NCBI RefSeq assembly: GCF_000426685.1
Contig: NZ_AUFV01000001.1
Coordinates: forward strand, 62,001-126,000
From: Solimonas flava DSM 18980
Lineage (GTDB): Bacteria > Pseudomonadota > Gammaproteobacteria > Nevskiales > Nevskiaceae
DNA: 64,000 nucleotides
Direction of reading: 5' to 3'
Both the position numbers and the translations under genes were made by a program. The notes under the pieces are model-generated. The model was not told where the DNA came from, searched no databases, and was given only the letters and a program-made list of their open reading frames with translations. Within the stretch, counting starts at the first letter, position 1; each line of letters starts with the position of its first letter. This document shows, piece by piece, positions 1-7,633 of this stretch.

Positions 1-296
1 CACATCGTCTCGTCGGCATCCGACAGCAGGGCGAACGGAAACTCGAACTTGGCGGCGAAGCCGTCGTGCGATTTGACGCTGTCGCGCGACACGCCGAGCA
101 CCTCGGCGCCGGCCTTGCGGAAATCCGCATACAGGTCACGGAAATCCTGGCCTTCCTGCGTGCAGCCCGGCGTGTTGTCCTTCGGATAGAAGTAGACGAT
201 CAGCGCCTTGCCCTTGAACGAGCGCAGCGCGATGTTGCGGCCGCCATTGGCCGGCAGCGTGAGGTCGGGGATCTTGTCGCCAATCTGCAGGCTCAT
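1..296 (-). CDS. bcp: Peroxiredoxin, Bcp/PrxQ type (3' end cut by window)
   Basis: Thiol peroxidase that reduces H2O2 and organic hydroperoxides in the cytoplasm. The first 98 codons are visible, starting from ATG at 296. The AhpC/TSA thioredoxin fold is evident: the stretch YFYPKDNTPGCT places the peroxidatic cysteine at residue 45, as in E. coli Bcp. The resolving cysteine of E. coli Bcp (residue 50) is replaced by Gln, so this looks like a 1-Cys form or one using a different resolving residue further on. Bcp next to gcvR and dapA is a classical gammaproteobacterial order. Here a TetR/amidohydrolase pair separates it from gcvR. The family call is secure; the C-terminal part is not in the window. 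Confidence 0.93.
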   Translation of the reverse strand, partial: MSLQIGDKIPDLTLPANGGRNIALRSFKGKALIVYFYPKDNTPGCTQEGQDFRDLYADFRKAGAEVLGVSRDSVKSHDGFAAKFEFPFALLSDADETM

Positions 297-418
297 GGTG
301 TTCTTCGCCTATCGGGTCGTATCGGTGCGTGTCGGGTGCTGCAGGCCGCGCGCGACGGCGCGCGCGACGCGCGTTGCGCCGGTTTGCGGTCCGGGCTGGC
401 CGGCCTTCGGGAACCGCG

Positions 419-446
419 AGTATAGGGCGGCGCGGCTTGCCGGCAA
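419..446 (-). promoter_or_regulatory. Probable sigma70 promoter of the peroxiredoxin gene
   Basis: On the minus strand TTGCCG (446-441), 16 bp, then TATACT (424-419). It lies about 120 bp upstream of the peroxiredoxin ATG. The rest of 297-499 is G+C-rich leader with nothing else I recognise. Inference from hexamer match and position only. Confidence 0.45.
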
Positions 447-499
447 CGCTAGGTAGGGGATGTGCCGGCGGCTCTCGGTGCCGTCGCCGCGTCGCGCGC

Positions 500-1195
500 T
501 CAGCGCGAACGGGGCGGGCGCGCCGCGCGCTGCTGCGCCCCGCGCCCCGCTGCAGCGGGCGTCGCTGGCGCGCGGCGCGCGGCGGCGTCGATCGCGGCAT
601 CGATCCATTGCAGCCGCGCCTCGCAGGCGGCCGTGTCGCCGGTGGCGAGGAACTGCAGGATCAGGCCGTCCATCGCCGCCAGCGCCGCGCCGGCCAACCG
701 GCGCAATTCATCCTGCGGCCACGTCGGCGCCACGCTGGCGAAGGCCTGCGCGAGCATCTCGATGTAGCCCTCGTACTGGCGGCGGGCGAGGCCGGTCTGG
801 CCGCTCGCGGTCAGCGCATAAAGCGTCAGCTCGTAATGAACTTTCTGCAGCGCCGGATCGGCAACGACGTGCTGCCAATACGCGCGCGAGACTTGCCGTG
901 CGGCGTCCGCCAGCGTCGCGGCGCCCTGCACGGCGGCGCCGATCACACGCCGCACGTCGGCGTGGATCGCCTCCAGTACCGCGATCAGCAGTTCGTCCTT
1001 GCCGGTGTAGGTGTAGTGCAGCATCGCCTGGTTCATGCCGGCTTCGGCGGCGACGGCGCGCGTCGAGGCGGCCGGCAGGCCGTCGCGGGCGATGACGCGG
1101 ATCGCGGCCTCGATCAGACGCCGATGGCGCTCCTCGGCGCTCATCGGGGTCCAGGCGCGGCGGCTGCGCCGGGTCCTGGGGGCGGTGCTGCTCAT
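500..1195 (-). CDS. TetR/AcrR family transcriptional regulator
   Basis: A 231-residue DNA-binding repressor. Residues about 24-70 form the TetR helix-turn-helix domain, with the typical run from RLIEAAIRVIARDG through TRAVAAEAGM to LHYTYTGKDELL. The remainder is an alpha-helical ligand-binding and dimerisation domain. The C-terminal tail is Ala/Arg-rich and may be disordered. I chose ATG 1195; an in-frame start at 1231 would run into the operator-like palindrome and is less likely. It is divergent from the amidohydrolase at 1289, with a 16-bp perfect palindrome between them, so it probably represses itself and that gene. The ligand is unknown. Confidence 0.85.
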   Translation of the reverse strand: MSSTAPRTRRSRRAWTPMSAEERHRRLIEAAIRVIARDGLPAASTRAVAAEAGMNQAMLHYTYTGKDELLIAVLEAIHADVRRVIGAAVQGAATLADAARQVSRAYWQHVVADPALQKVHYELTLYALTASGQTGLARRQYEGYIEMLAQAFASVAPTWPQDELRRLAGAALAAMDGLILQFLATGDTAACEARLQWIDAAIDAAARRAPATPAAAGRGAQQRAARPPRSR

Positions 1196-1236
1196 GCGGA
1201 GGTTTCCATGGTCGGCGGCACTATAGAGCAATTGAC

Positions 1237-1252
1237 TTAGTCATTTGACTAA
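1237..1252. promoter_or_regulatory. Perfect palindrome, likely TetR operator
   Basis: TTAGTCA-TT-TGACTAA: two perfect 7-bp arms with a 2-bp centre. It lies in the short divergent region between the TetR gene and the amidohydrolase. The A+T-rich palindrome stands out sharply from its G+C-rich surroundings. Position and symmetry fit an operator controlling both genes. Binding is inferred. Confidence 0.6.
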
Positions 1253-1288
1253 TAGAGCATCGGCGGGTTCGGCAAAAAGGGGGCGTGC

Positions 1289-2890
1289 ATGCGGTTCGAC
1301 AACGCGACGGTGTGGGCGGGTGTGCGGGCGCGTCCGCTGCGCGCATCGCTGCGGCTCGACGGCGAGCGCATCGCCGCCATCGCGGCGGATGAGGCGCTGC
1401 CTGACGGCGGCGGGCGCGATCTCGCGGGCTGCCACATCGTGCCGGGATTCGTCGACGCGCATTCGCACCTGACGGTGAGCGCGTGGATTCCGGAATGGCT
1501 CGACGGCAGTGGCTGGCGCGATGCCGACGCCGCGCTCGCGGCGCTGCGGCAGCTGGCGGCGGCGCGGCCCGACGCGCCGTGGCTGATCGCGATGCAGGTC
1601 GATTTCGACGGCTGGCGCGGCGGCGTGCCGGCGCAGTCGCGGCTCGACGACGCCGTCGGCGGTCGGCCGGCGATCGTCATGGACGGCTCGCTGCATCGCT
1701 GCTGGGTTTCGTCGGCGGCGCTCGCGGCCAGCGGCGTGGCGACGCTCGCGCCGCGGATCGCCGACGACATCGAGCGCCGTCGCGGGCGGCCGACCGGATT
1801 CCTCTGGGAGGCGGTCAGCGCCATGGTGTTCCAGCGCGCGCTCGCCGATCTCGCCGCGCAACTCGGCGACGGCGGCTACGACGCGCTGTTGCGCGCCGAG
1901 GCCGAGCGCCACCTGTCGCTGGGCATCACCGCCTGCCACGATCCGCTGGTGCCGCCGTCGATGCAGGCCGCGATGCAGCGCCTGCGGCGCGCGACGCCGC
2001 TGCGCCTGTCGTGGTCGCGCGTGGCGGAGGCGAGTCTGCTGCAGGCCGCCGAGCCGGCCGAACTGTGCCCCGAATGCGGCGAGGGACCGGCCAGCGCCAA
2101 GCTGTTCATGGACGGCGCGCACAAGTGCGCCCTGTGTCTCGATCCCGCGCATGTCATGGCGATGGCCGGCGCCGCCGTCGCGCAGGCCTTCCGCGGCCAT
2201 ATCTCGCCGCTGCGCGAGTTGCTGCGTTATCGCACGGTCTATCGCGATCGCCGTTTCTACATGCCGTACCTGCGCATGGACGGTGACGCCCTGAAGCGGC
2301 GACTCGACACGCTGTCGCAGCACGCCGTGCGGCCGAAGATTCATGCGCTCGGCAACCACGCCGTGGCGTGCAGCTGCGCGGCCCTGAAGCAGGCCGGCAT
2401 CCGCGACGCCACGCTCGAACATCTGGTCGTGCTCGGCGACGCGGAACTCGATGCGGTCGCCGACTGTGGTGCCGCCGCCTCGCTGCAGACCGGTTTCATC
2501 GAACACTACGGTGCGGCCCTGATCGAACGCGGCACCCTGCCGCGGCTGCGCGTGCTGCCGGCAGCCTCGCTGCAGGCGCGCGGCGTGCCGCTGGCGCTGT
2601 CGTCCGACAATCCGTGCGGACCGCTCGATCCGCTGTTCAATATCCGCGCCGCCGTCGAGCGGCGTCTGCCGGACGGCCGTGTCGTCGATGCGCGCGAGGC
2701 GATCGCGCCCGAGGCGGCGATCGCCGCCTACAGCGTCGGGGGATATCGGGCGATCCACGGGCGCGAGGCGCCGGGCCTGACGGCCGGTGCAACGGCCGAT
2801 TTCGTGATTCTCAGCGGCGATCCGCTGGATGCGCGCACGACGGTGCGCGAGACCTGGATCGGCGGCCGCCGGGCATGGCCGGCGGCCTGA
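1289..2890 (+). CDS. Amidohydrolase family protein (YtcJ-like, amidohydrolase_3)
   Basis: A 533-residue metal-dependent hydrolase of the cytoplasm; substrate unknown. The metal-binding HxH is in VDAHSH (His58, His60). Other family landmarks follow: KLFMDG, IHALGNHAV (third-ligand region), LEHLVVL, the SSDNPC active-site Asp segment near residue 445, and a C-terminal AGATADFVIL beta-sandwich return. An oddity is two CxxC pairs (Cys260/263 and Cys280/283) flanking the KLFMDG motif, which could hold an extra metal ion. It is the probable target of the divergent TetR regulator. The family is clear; the reaction is not. Confidence 0.85.
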   Translation: MRFDNATVWAGVRARPLRASLRLDGERIAAIAADEALPDGGGRDLAGCHIVPGFVDAHSHLTVSAWIPEWLDGSGWRDADAALAALRQLAAARPDAPWLIAMQVDFDGWRGGVPAQSRLDDAVGGRPAIVMDGSLHRCWVSSAALAASGVATLAPRIADDIERRRGRPTGFLWEAVSAMVFQRALADLAAQLGDGGYDALLRAEAERHLSLGITACHDPLVPPSMQAAMQRLRRATPLRLSWSRVAEASLLQAAEPAELCPECGEGPASAKLFMDGAHKCALCLDPAHVMAMAGAAVAQAFRGHISPLRELLRYRTVYRDRRFYMPYLRMDGDALKRRLDTLSQHAVRPKIHALGNHAVACSCAALKQAGIRDATLEHLVVLGDAELDAVADCGAAASLQTGFIEHYGAALIERGTLPRLRVLPAASLQARGVPLALSSDNPCGPLDPLFNIRAAVERRLPDGRVVDAREAIAPEAAIAAYSVGGYRAIHGREAPGLTAGATADFVILSGDPLDARTTVRETWIGGRRAWPAA

Positions 2891-2923
2891 GCGGCCCGGC
2901 GCGGCGCCGGACCGCGCAGGCGC

Positions 2924-3463
2924 TCAGGTCTTGATCGGATCGAGCATGCCGTCGGCGTTGAGATCGTCGCAAAGGTCCATGAAGGATTCGCGCAGCGCCT
3001 GCGGATGCTGATTGACCGGCACGTGCAGCACCATCTGCACGTTCGCCATCTCGGCGCCGGTATAGGTCGACTGGTACTTCTGCGTCGAGATCTCGACGAC
3101 CTCGACATCCTGGTGCTGAAAGAACTCGAGGATATTGACGAGCAGATTCGGGTCCTGCGGCGCGATCACCTCGGCCGCGTACGGACGGAAGTCCGGGTTG
3201 ACCGGGCGCGTCTCGCAGCGCTCGAAGCGTACCTGCAGTTCGAGCTTCTCGGCGATGCCGGGCAGCGCGGTCTCGAGGCGGCCGAGCGTGCTCCAGTTGC
3301 CGGACACCAGCAGATTGGCCGTCAGGCGGTCGCCGATCTGCGCGATGCGGCAGTCCTCGACCTCGCCGCCACGCTCGCGGATCGCCTTGAACAGTTCGAG
3401 CGGCACATTGCCCTTCGGTTTGCCGATGACGGAGACGGTAAGCAGATTATCGTTGGCGGACAT
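2924..3463 (-). CDS. gcvR: GcvR-like tandem ACT-domain regulator
   Basis: A 179-residue protein with two ACT domains (about residues 1-80 and 90-175). It resembles GcvR, which in E. coli holds back the activator GcvA and so regulates the glycine cleavage system post-translationally. The sequence shows the start LLTVSVIGKPKG, then LLVSGNW and a second ACT core around PNLLVNILEFF. It has no DNA-binding domain. I prefer ATG 3463; a GTG lies two codons upstream. It is convergent with the amidohydrolase, 33 bp away. Its position between a Bcp-type peroxiredoxin and dapA supports the assignment. The glycine cleavage genes are not in this window, so the role is inferred. Confidence 0.8.
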   Translation of the reverse strand: MSANDNLLTVSVIGKPKGNVPLELFKAIRERGGEVEDCRIAQIGDRLTANLLVSGNWSTLGRLETALPGIAEKLELQVRFERCETRPVNPDFRPYAAEVIAPQDPNLLVNILEFFQHQDVEVVEISTQKYQSTYTGAEMANVQMVLHVPVNQHPQALRESFMDLCDDLNADGMLDPIKT

Positions 3464-3489
3464 GGTCACGGCGGGCGGAAAAGCGGCCT

Positions 3490-3519
3490 ATTGTAGTGCC
3501 AGCCGATCTGGCCCGTCAG
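3490..3519 (-). promoter_or_regulatory. Possible promoter of gcvR
   Basis: Minus strand CTGACG (3519-3514), 18 bp, TACAAT (3495-3490), directly upstream of gcvR. The rest of the 3464-3660 gap presumably carries the promoter of the divergent lipoprotein gene, but no good hexamer pair is visible there. Confidence 0.35.
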
Positions 3520-3660
3520 CCGGGCTCAAAGTGTGCGCCATACGACACTTCGGCCGCACAGACAACTCATTCGGGTGCTTGTTGCGCTTTTGCTGCGCTG
3601 CCTACCTTGGCGCGCCCGTCGTCGGCGGGCGCTACGGGCTGGAGCCTGGGGAGAGTAGCG

Positions 3661-6054
3661 ATGAGGATCGTCAGCACATTCGTGCGTTGGAGTGGCTGTT
3701 GCGTTCTGGCCATGCTGCTTGCTTGCGGCGGCGGTGCAGGTGGCGACGGAAGTGATGCGGGCGGCGATGCCGGTGGCGGCTCGGGGGGTACGGACGGTCC
3801 GCCCGCGATCGTTGGTGGCGACGGCGATCAGTACGGCTCGGATCCTGATCCGATTCCGGAGCCCAGCGGTGCGCCAGACAGCAACGCTCTGATCGACGCT
3901 GCGCTCGCCAAAGGTGATCTGAGCACGGAGCAGGCACTGATTTACCGCATGTATGCGCAGTTCGGTGATGCCCGGTTGCCGGCGGCGTACCGCGGCGATG
4001 ACGTCGGGCAGATCGAAGGTCATGCACACGACGCATTTGTCGCGCAAGTGGACAGTGTCGGCCTCGACAGGATTTCCGACGAAACCAAGTCAGCGATGCT
4101 GCCGTACTTCCTTCCGCCCTACTACTCGGGCAGCTGGTGGGCGGATCGTCATGCCGCGGGCAAGGCTCTCAGCGGTGGACGTGTGAAGGCAGATTCCTGT
4201 CCGGGCTGCTCGACACTCAGCAGCTGGAAGAATGTCAGCGGCAACAACGTCGTCGTTTGGTATCAAGCCGACCAGGAGGCAACGGATCGCCCCAAAGCCA
4301 ACATACTGCTTGCCGAGTTCGAGCAGGCGATCTGGCCCAAGCTCACGACGACCATGGCGCGCACGCCGCTGAGCGACGAAGGCACCGGCGGTGTGGCCGG
4401 CTCGCTGTGGACTGAAACCGATGGCCGGCTCGATGTCGCGCTGGTTGATCTCGCGAACGGCAATGAAGGCTTGACGACGCCTTCGACGTGGCGCTGCAAG
4501 GCGACTTCCGTCCACATTGCGCTCAATCGCTCGCTGTCCAACCAGGGGCTGATTGCGCAGGCGGCGCATGAATTCATGCACGCGATCCAGTACGCGATGT
4601 CACCTGCGCGATGCGTGGACGACTACTACACGACCAAGGAGGCGACCGCGGTCTGGGCGACGAACCACGTCTACCCGAAGAATGATTGGGAGCACAGCTA
4701 CGTCAAGCACTATCTGAGCGGCGGATATGTGTCCGAGTCGTACGATTCACGCAGCACGCCCGGCCTCTTCCGCTACGGCGCCTACGTCTTCCCCTTGTTC
4801 CTTGAGTCACTGCATGGCGCCGGTATCGTCAAGAGCATCTGGGATCAGACGGCGACCTACAACAGTGAGCTGAGCGCGATCGATGCGGCGCTGGTCGACG
4901 CCGGCGCTTCGTTCGCGCTCGATTGGCCAAAGTTCATTGCCGCCAACTGGAACAGCGATGGCTTGGCTGGCTATCTCGCCGCCGACGGCATCGTCAGCAA
5001 GATGCAGATCGAGGCCGGCAACTCCGCCGACCTGCGGATGAATGCGTCCGGCACGTCGGTGCTCAACCATACGGTCGAGATTCCGCATGCGGCAGCCGTC
5101 TACTACCGCGTCGCGTTTCCAGACAGCGCGGCACGTAGCATCACCATCTTCAACGGCTGGACCTTCAAGGCTGCGGTCAAGACCGCGCCCGATTTCGGCG
5201 AGTCTCTGTACTACACCGGGCTCAGCGCGCTGGAGCGACGCGGGCTCAGCATGCAGGTCTATTTGAAGATCAATGGCAGCTGGCAGGCAGCGCCGGCGCC
5301 CGGCGTTGCCGCGACGGCCGATCTGTCGAACCGGTTCTGGGCGGCGTTCTGTCGTGACAATCCGGCCGCCAAAGTCGACGAGATGATCGTCATGTATGGC
5401 AACGCCGAAATTGGCGAAGGCGCACCGAACTACGGTCCGACCACCTCACGCGATCTGTTGCCCGGCGTGCTGGCGACCAGTATCGGCTGCCGTGCCTGGG
5501 TCGGCACCCTGAACATGAGCTTCAGTGGCCCCGATGGCACCACGCAGAAGCTGGAAATCGCCAACGCTCGCCTCGAAAACACGATGGATACCAGTGCGCC
5601 GAGCCCGGGCAGCTATTGGCCGGACTATCCGCTGCAGCCGGGCGAGGAGGGGCCACAGCTGCCGGGCTGGGTTTACCGCGTCGCCTCCGGCGATGCGTTC
5701 TGGGAGTACTACGTGCCGCCCGACGGCGCCGGTAAGCCGGCTTGCAGCGGGCAGCGGAATTTCGGCATCGGCGGCAACCTGCCTTCGGTCACGATGATGC
5801 ACATGGTGCCTGCGGGCACGGCCAGTCGCCGATTCCTGTTGCCGGGTTTCCTGGTCAATGTGCTGGCCGCCAATGCTTCGGCGGGCACCGTGCTGCAGGC
5901 TTGCGGGTTAAGCCCCCACAACCTGGACATCACCGTTGGAACCCCGGGCGATCCGAAGATCGCCGCTTCCGGCTTGAGCGCCCAAGGCGACGCCGCTCAG
6001 GTGAACAACGATCATGTGACCGGAATCTGGACGCTGCAGGGCTTGACACAATAG
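3661..6054 (+). CDS. Large lipoprotein with HEXXH gluzincin-like metalloprotease motif
   Basis: A 797-residue predicted lipoprotein. Residues 1-21 are a signal peptide ending in LLAC with the lipidation Cys at 22, followed by a Gly/Asp-rich linker (about residues 23-70). The zinc-protease motif HEFMH lies at 303-307 with a downstream Glu327 in TTKEATAVW, the spacing and context of HEXXH-E gluzincins. The C-terminal half has beta-rich segments and an extra repeat-like region, possibly binding domains. I chose ATG 3661 because a GGGGAGAG ribosome site precedes it; an upstream in-frame ATG lacks a signal peptide. Codon use looks less G+C-rich than neighbouring genes and it interrupts gcvR-dapA, suggesting acquisition. 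It may act as an outer-membrane-anchored or surface peptidase; the substrate is unknown. Confidence 0.7.
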   Translation: MRIVSTFVRWSGCCVLAMLLACGGGAGGDGSDAGGDAGGGSGGTDGPPAIVGGDGDQYGSDPDPIPEPSGAPDSNALIDAALAKGDLSTEQALIYRMYAQFGDARLPAAYRGDDVGQIEGHAHDAFVAQVDSVGLDRISDETKSAMLPYFLPPYYSGSWWADRHAAGKALSGGRVKADSCPGCSTLSSWKNVSGNNVVVWYQADQEATDRPKANILLAEFEQAIWPKLTTTMARTPLSDEGTGGVAGSLWTETDGRLDVALVDLANGNEGLTTPSTWRCKATSVHIALNRSLSNQGLIAQAAHEFMHAIQYAMSPARCVDDYYTTKEATAVWATNHVYPKNDWEHSYVKHYLSGGYVSESYDSRSTPGLFRYGAYVFPLFLESLHGAGIVKSIWDQTATYNSELSAIDAALVDAGASFALDWPKFIAANWNSDGLAGYLAADGIVSKMQIEAGNSADLRMNASGTSVLNHTVEIPHAAAVYYRVAFPDSAARSITIFNGWTFKAAVKTAPDFGESLYYTGLSALERRGLSMQVYLKINGSWQAAPAPGVAATADLSNRFWAAFCRDNPAAKVDEMIVMYGNAEIGEGAPNYGPTTSRDLLPGVLATSIGCRAWVGTLNMSFSGPDGTTQKLEIANARLENTMDTSAPSPGSYWPDYPLQPGEEGPQLPGWVYRVASGDAFWEYYVPPDGAGKPACSGQRNFGIGGNLPSVTMMHMVPAGTASRRFLLPGFLVNVLAANASAGTVLQACGLSPHNLDITVGTPGDPKIAASGLSAQGDAAQVNNDHVTGIWTLQGLTQ

Positions 6055-6061
6055 GCAGGGT

Positions 6062-6091
6062 CCTGGCGCCGGCGGTGGAGCCGGCGCCAGG
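6062..6091. other. Perfect 12-bp-stem hairpin after the lipoprotein gene
   Basis: CCTGGCGCCGGC, a 6-nt loop, then the exact reverse complement, beginning 8 nt after the stop codon. No T-tract follows on either strand, so it may be a Rho-assisted end, an mRNA-stabilising structure or a REP-like element rather than a classical intrinsic terminator. Confidence 0.5.
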
Positions 6092-6171
6092 GCGTGGTGA
6101 TCCCGATGCGTCGGCGGTGCGCCAGCCGCTATACTTGCGCCCCCCGCAATTTCCGTTTCCCCGTACCGAGC

Positions 6172-7050
6172 ATGATCAAGGGCAGCATCGTCGCCATCGT
6201 CACCCCCATGTTCCCGGATGGCGCGGTGGACTGGGACAGCCTGTCGGCGCTCGTCGAATGGCACATCGTGGAAGGCACCGACGGCATCGTCGCGGTTGGC
6301 ACCACCGGCGAGTCGGCGACGCTCGACGTCGACGAACACATCGAAGTGATCCGCCGCGTCGTCAAGCTCGCCAAGAAGCGCATTCCGATCATCGCCGGCA
6401 CCGGCGCCAACTCGACTGCCGAGGCGATCGAGCTGACGCGCGCCGCCAAGGACGCGGGCGCCGACGCCGTGCTGCAGGTGACGCCGTACTACAACAAGCC
6501 GCCGCAGGAAGGCCTTTATCGCCATTTCAAGGCGATCGCCGAGGCGGTCGACATTCCGGTCATCCTCTACAACGTGCCGGGCCGCACCGGCTGCGACCTG
6601 CTGCCGGCGACGGTGGCGCGCCTCGCGCAGCTGAAGAACATCGTCGGCCTCAAGGAGGCCAAGGGTGATCTTGCGCGCATCAAGGAACTGCTGGCGCTCG
6701 GCCTGCCGCGCGACTTCGCGATCTACTCCGGCGACGACGCGACGGCCTGCGAGTCGATCCTGATGGGCGCGCATGGCGACATTTCGGTGACCGCCAACGT
6801 CGCGCCGCGCAAGATGCACGAGATGTGCGCCGCGGCGCTGGCCGGCGACCGTGCCAAGGCGGAACGCATCGATGCGGAACTTCAGCCCCTCCACAAGCAT
6901 CTGTTCGTCGAACCCAATCCGATTCCCGTCAAGTGGGCTTTGAACGAAATGAACAAGATTCCCGCCGGCCTGCGTCTGCCCCTCGTGGCGATGGACCCCG
7001 CGCACCAGGACGTGGTCCGTTCGGCGCTGCGCACGGCGGGAGCGATCTGA
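6172..7050 (+). CDS. dapA: 4-hydroxy-tetrahydrodipicolinate synthase
   Basis: Condenses pyruvate with aspartate semialdehyde, the first committed step of lysine and meso-diaminopimelate synthesis. It is 292 residues, the same length as E. coli DapA, with residue numbers in register: Tyr133 in YNVPGRTG and the Schiff-base Lys161 in GLKEAKGD. GTTGES (about residues 43-48) is the substrate-binding motif. ATG 6172 gives the usual start MIKGSIVAIVTPM. A TATACT -10 element lies at 6130-6135. It is coupled to the next gene by a TGATG overlap, as dapA is followed by bamC in E. coli. Confidence 0.97.
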   Translation: MIKGSIVAIVTPMFPDGAVDWDSLSALVEWHIVEGTDGIVAVGTTGESATLDVDEHIEVIRRVVKLAKKRIPIIAGTGANSTAEAIELTRAAKDAGADAVLQVTPYYNKPPQEGLYRHFKAIAEAVDIPVILYNVPGRTGCDLLPATVARLAQLKNIVGLKEAKGDLARIKELLALGLPRDFAIYSGDDATACESILMGAHGDISVTANVAPRKMHEMCAAALAGDRAKAERIDAELQPLHKHLFVEPNPIPVKWALNEMNKIPAGLRLPLVAMDPAHQDVVRSALRTAGAI

Positions 7051-7412
7051 TGCGCCTGCTCTCCGTTGCCATCCTGACGGCGACCGCGCTGCTCGCGGCC
7101 TGCAGCAACACCCGCCGCTGCGAGTCCGAGCAGCGTTACCAGAAGGCCGAGACACTGCCGACGCCGGGTGCCGTGCCGGGGCTGACGGTGCCGGAATCGC
7201 CGTCCGCGCTGCGCATTCCGCCGGCGCCGGCCAGCAGCGAGCCGTTCGGCAAGAAGGTGCGCGATCCGGCCGACCCCGGCAGCATCAAGTACGAGTGCCT
7301 CGATATGCCGCCGCGCCTGGCCGGCGAGGCGGCGCCGCCGAAGGGCGCCGCCAAGATGCCGCTGCCGGAGGACGACACCGAGAAGAAGAAGCACTGGTGG
7401 TGGCCCTGGTAG
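7050..7412 (+). CDS. Small lipoprotein in the BamC position
   Basis: A 120-residue predicted lipoprotein. Signal peptide residues 1-17 end in LLAAC with the lipidation Cys at 18. The mature part is Pro/Ala-rich, contains RDPADPGSIKYECLDMPP, and ends in a striking basic-aromatic tail KKKHWWWPW. Its start overlaps the dapA stop (TGATG). E. coli has bamC here, whose N-terminal unstructured segment binds BamD. This protein is far too short to hold the two helix-grip domains of BamC and may correspond only to that N-terminal region, or be unrelated. Function is inferred from position only. Confidence 0.75.
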   Translation: MRLLSVAILTATALLAACSNTRRCESEQRYQKAETLPTPGAVPGLTVPESPSALRIPPAPASSEPFGKKVRDPADPGSIKYECLDMPPRLAGEAAPPKGAAKMPLPEDDTEKKKHWWWPW

Positions 7413-7461
7413 CTTTCGTTTCTCTATAATCGCGCGCTCCGCTCGCAGCGATCACGTTTCC

Positions 7462-7554
7462 GGAGAGATGTCCGAGTGGTTGAAGGAGCACGCCTGGAAA
7501 GCGTGTATACGGTTTATCGCCGTATCGCGGGTTCGAATCCCGCTCTCTCCGCCA
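7462..7554 (+). tRNA. tRNA-Ser (anticodon GGA)
   Basis: A class II tRNA with a long variable arm and encoded CCA end. Acceptor GGAGAGA pairs with TCTCTCC (7544-7550), followed by discriminator G and CCA. The anticodon loop CTGGAAA carries GGA, reading UCC/UCU serine codons. The T arm is GGGTTCGAATCCC. A TATAAT -10 at 7425-7430 is followed by a G+C-rich discriminator (CGCGC), the pattern of stable-RNA promoters under stringent control. Confidence 0.97.
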
Positions 7555-7562
7555 GCTGTAAA

Positions 7563-7595
7563 CGAAAAAGCCCACGCATCGCGTGGGCTTTTTCG
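7563..7595. terminator. Bidirectional intrinsic terminator after tRNA-Ser
   Basis: A 15-bp perfect inverted repeat whose core is AAGCCCACGC / GCGTGGGCTT with a 3-nt loop, flanked by A5 on the left and T5 on the right. It can end the tRNA transcript and the opposing ribH2 transcript. Confidence 0.9.
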
Positions 7596-7633
7596 TTGTG
7601 GCGCCTAGCTTCCGGGCTGGCCGGGTCTGGCGT

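Noticed and set aside
6043-6048. TTGACA as -35 element of a dapA promoter
   Set aside because: No -10 hexamer at 16-18 bp; it lies in the lipoprotein coding end, too far from TATACT at 6130.
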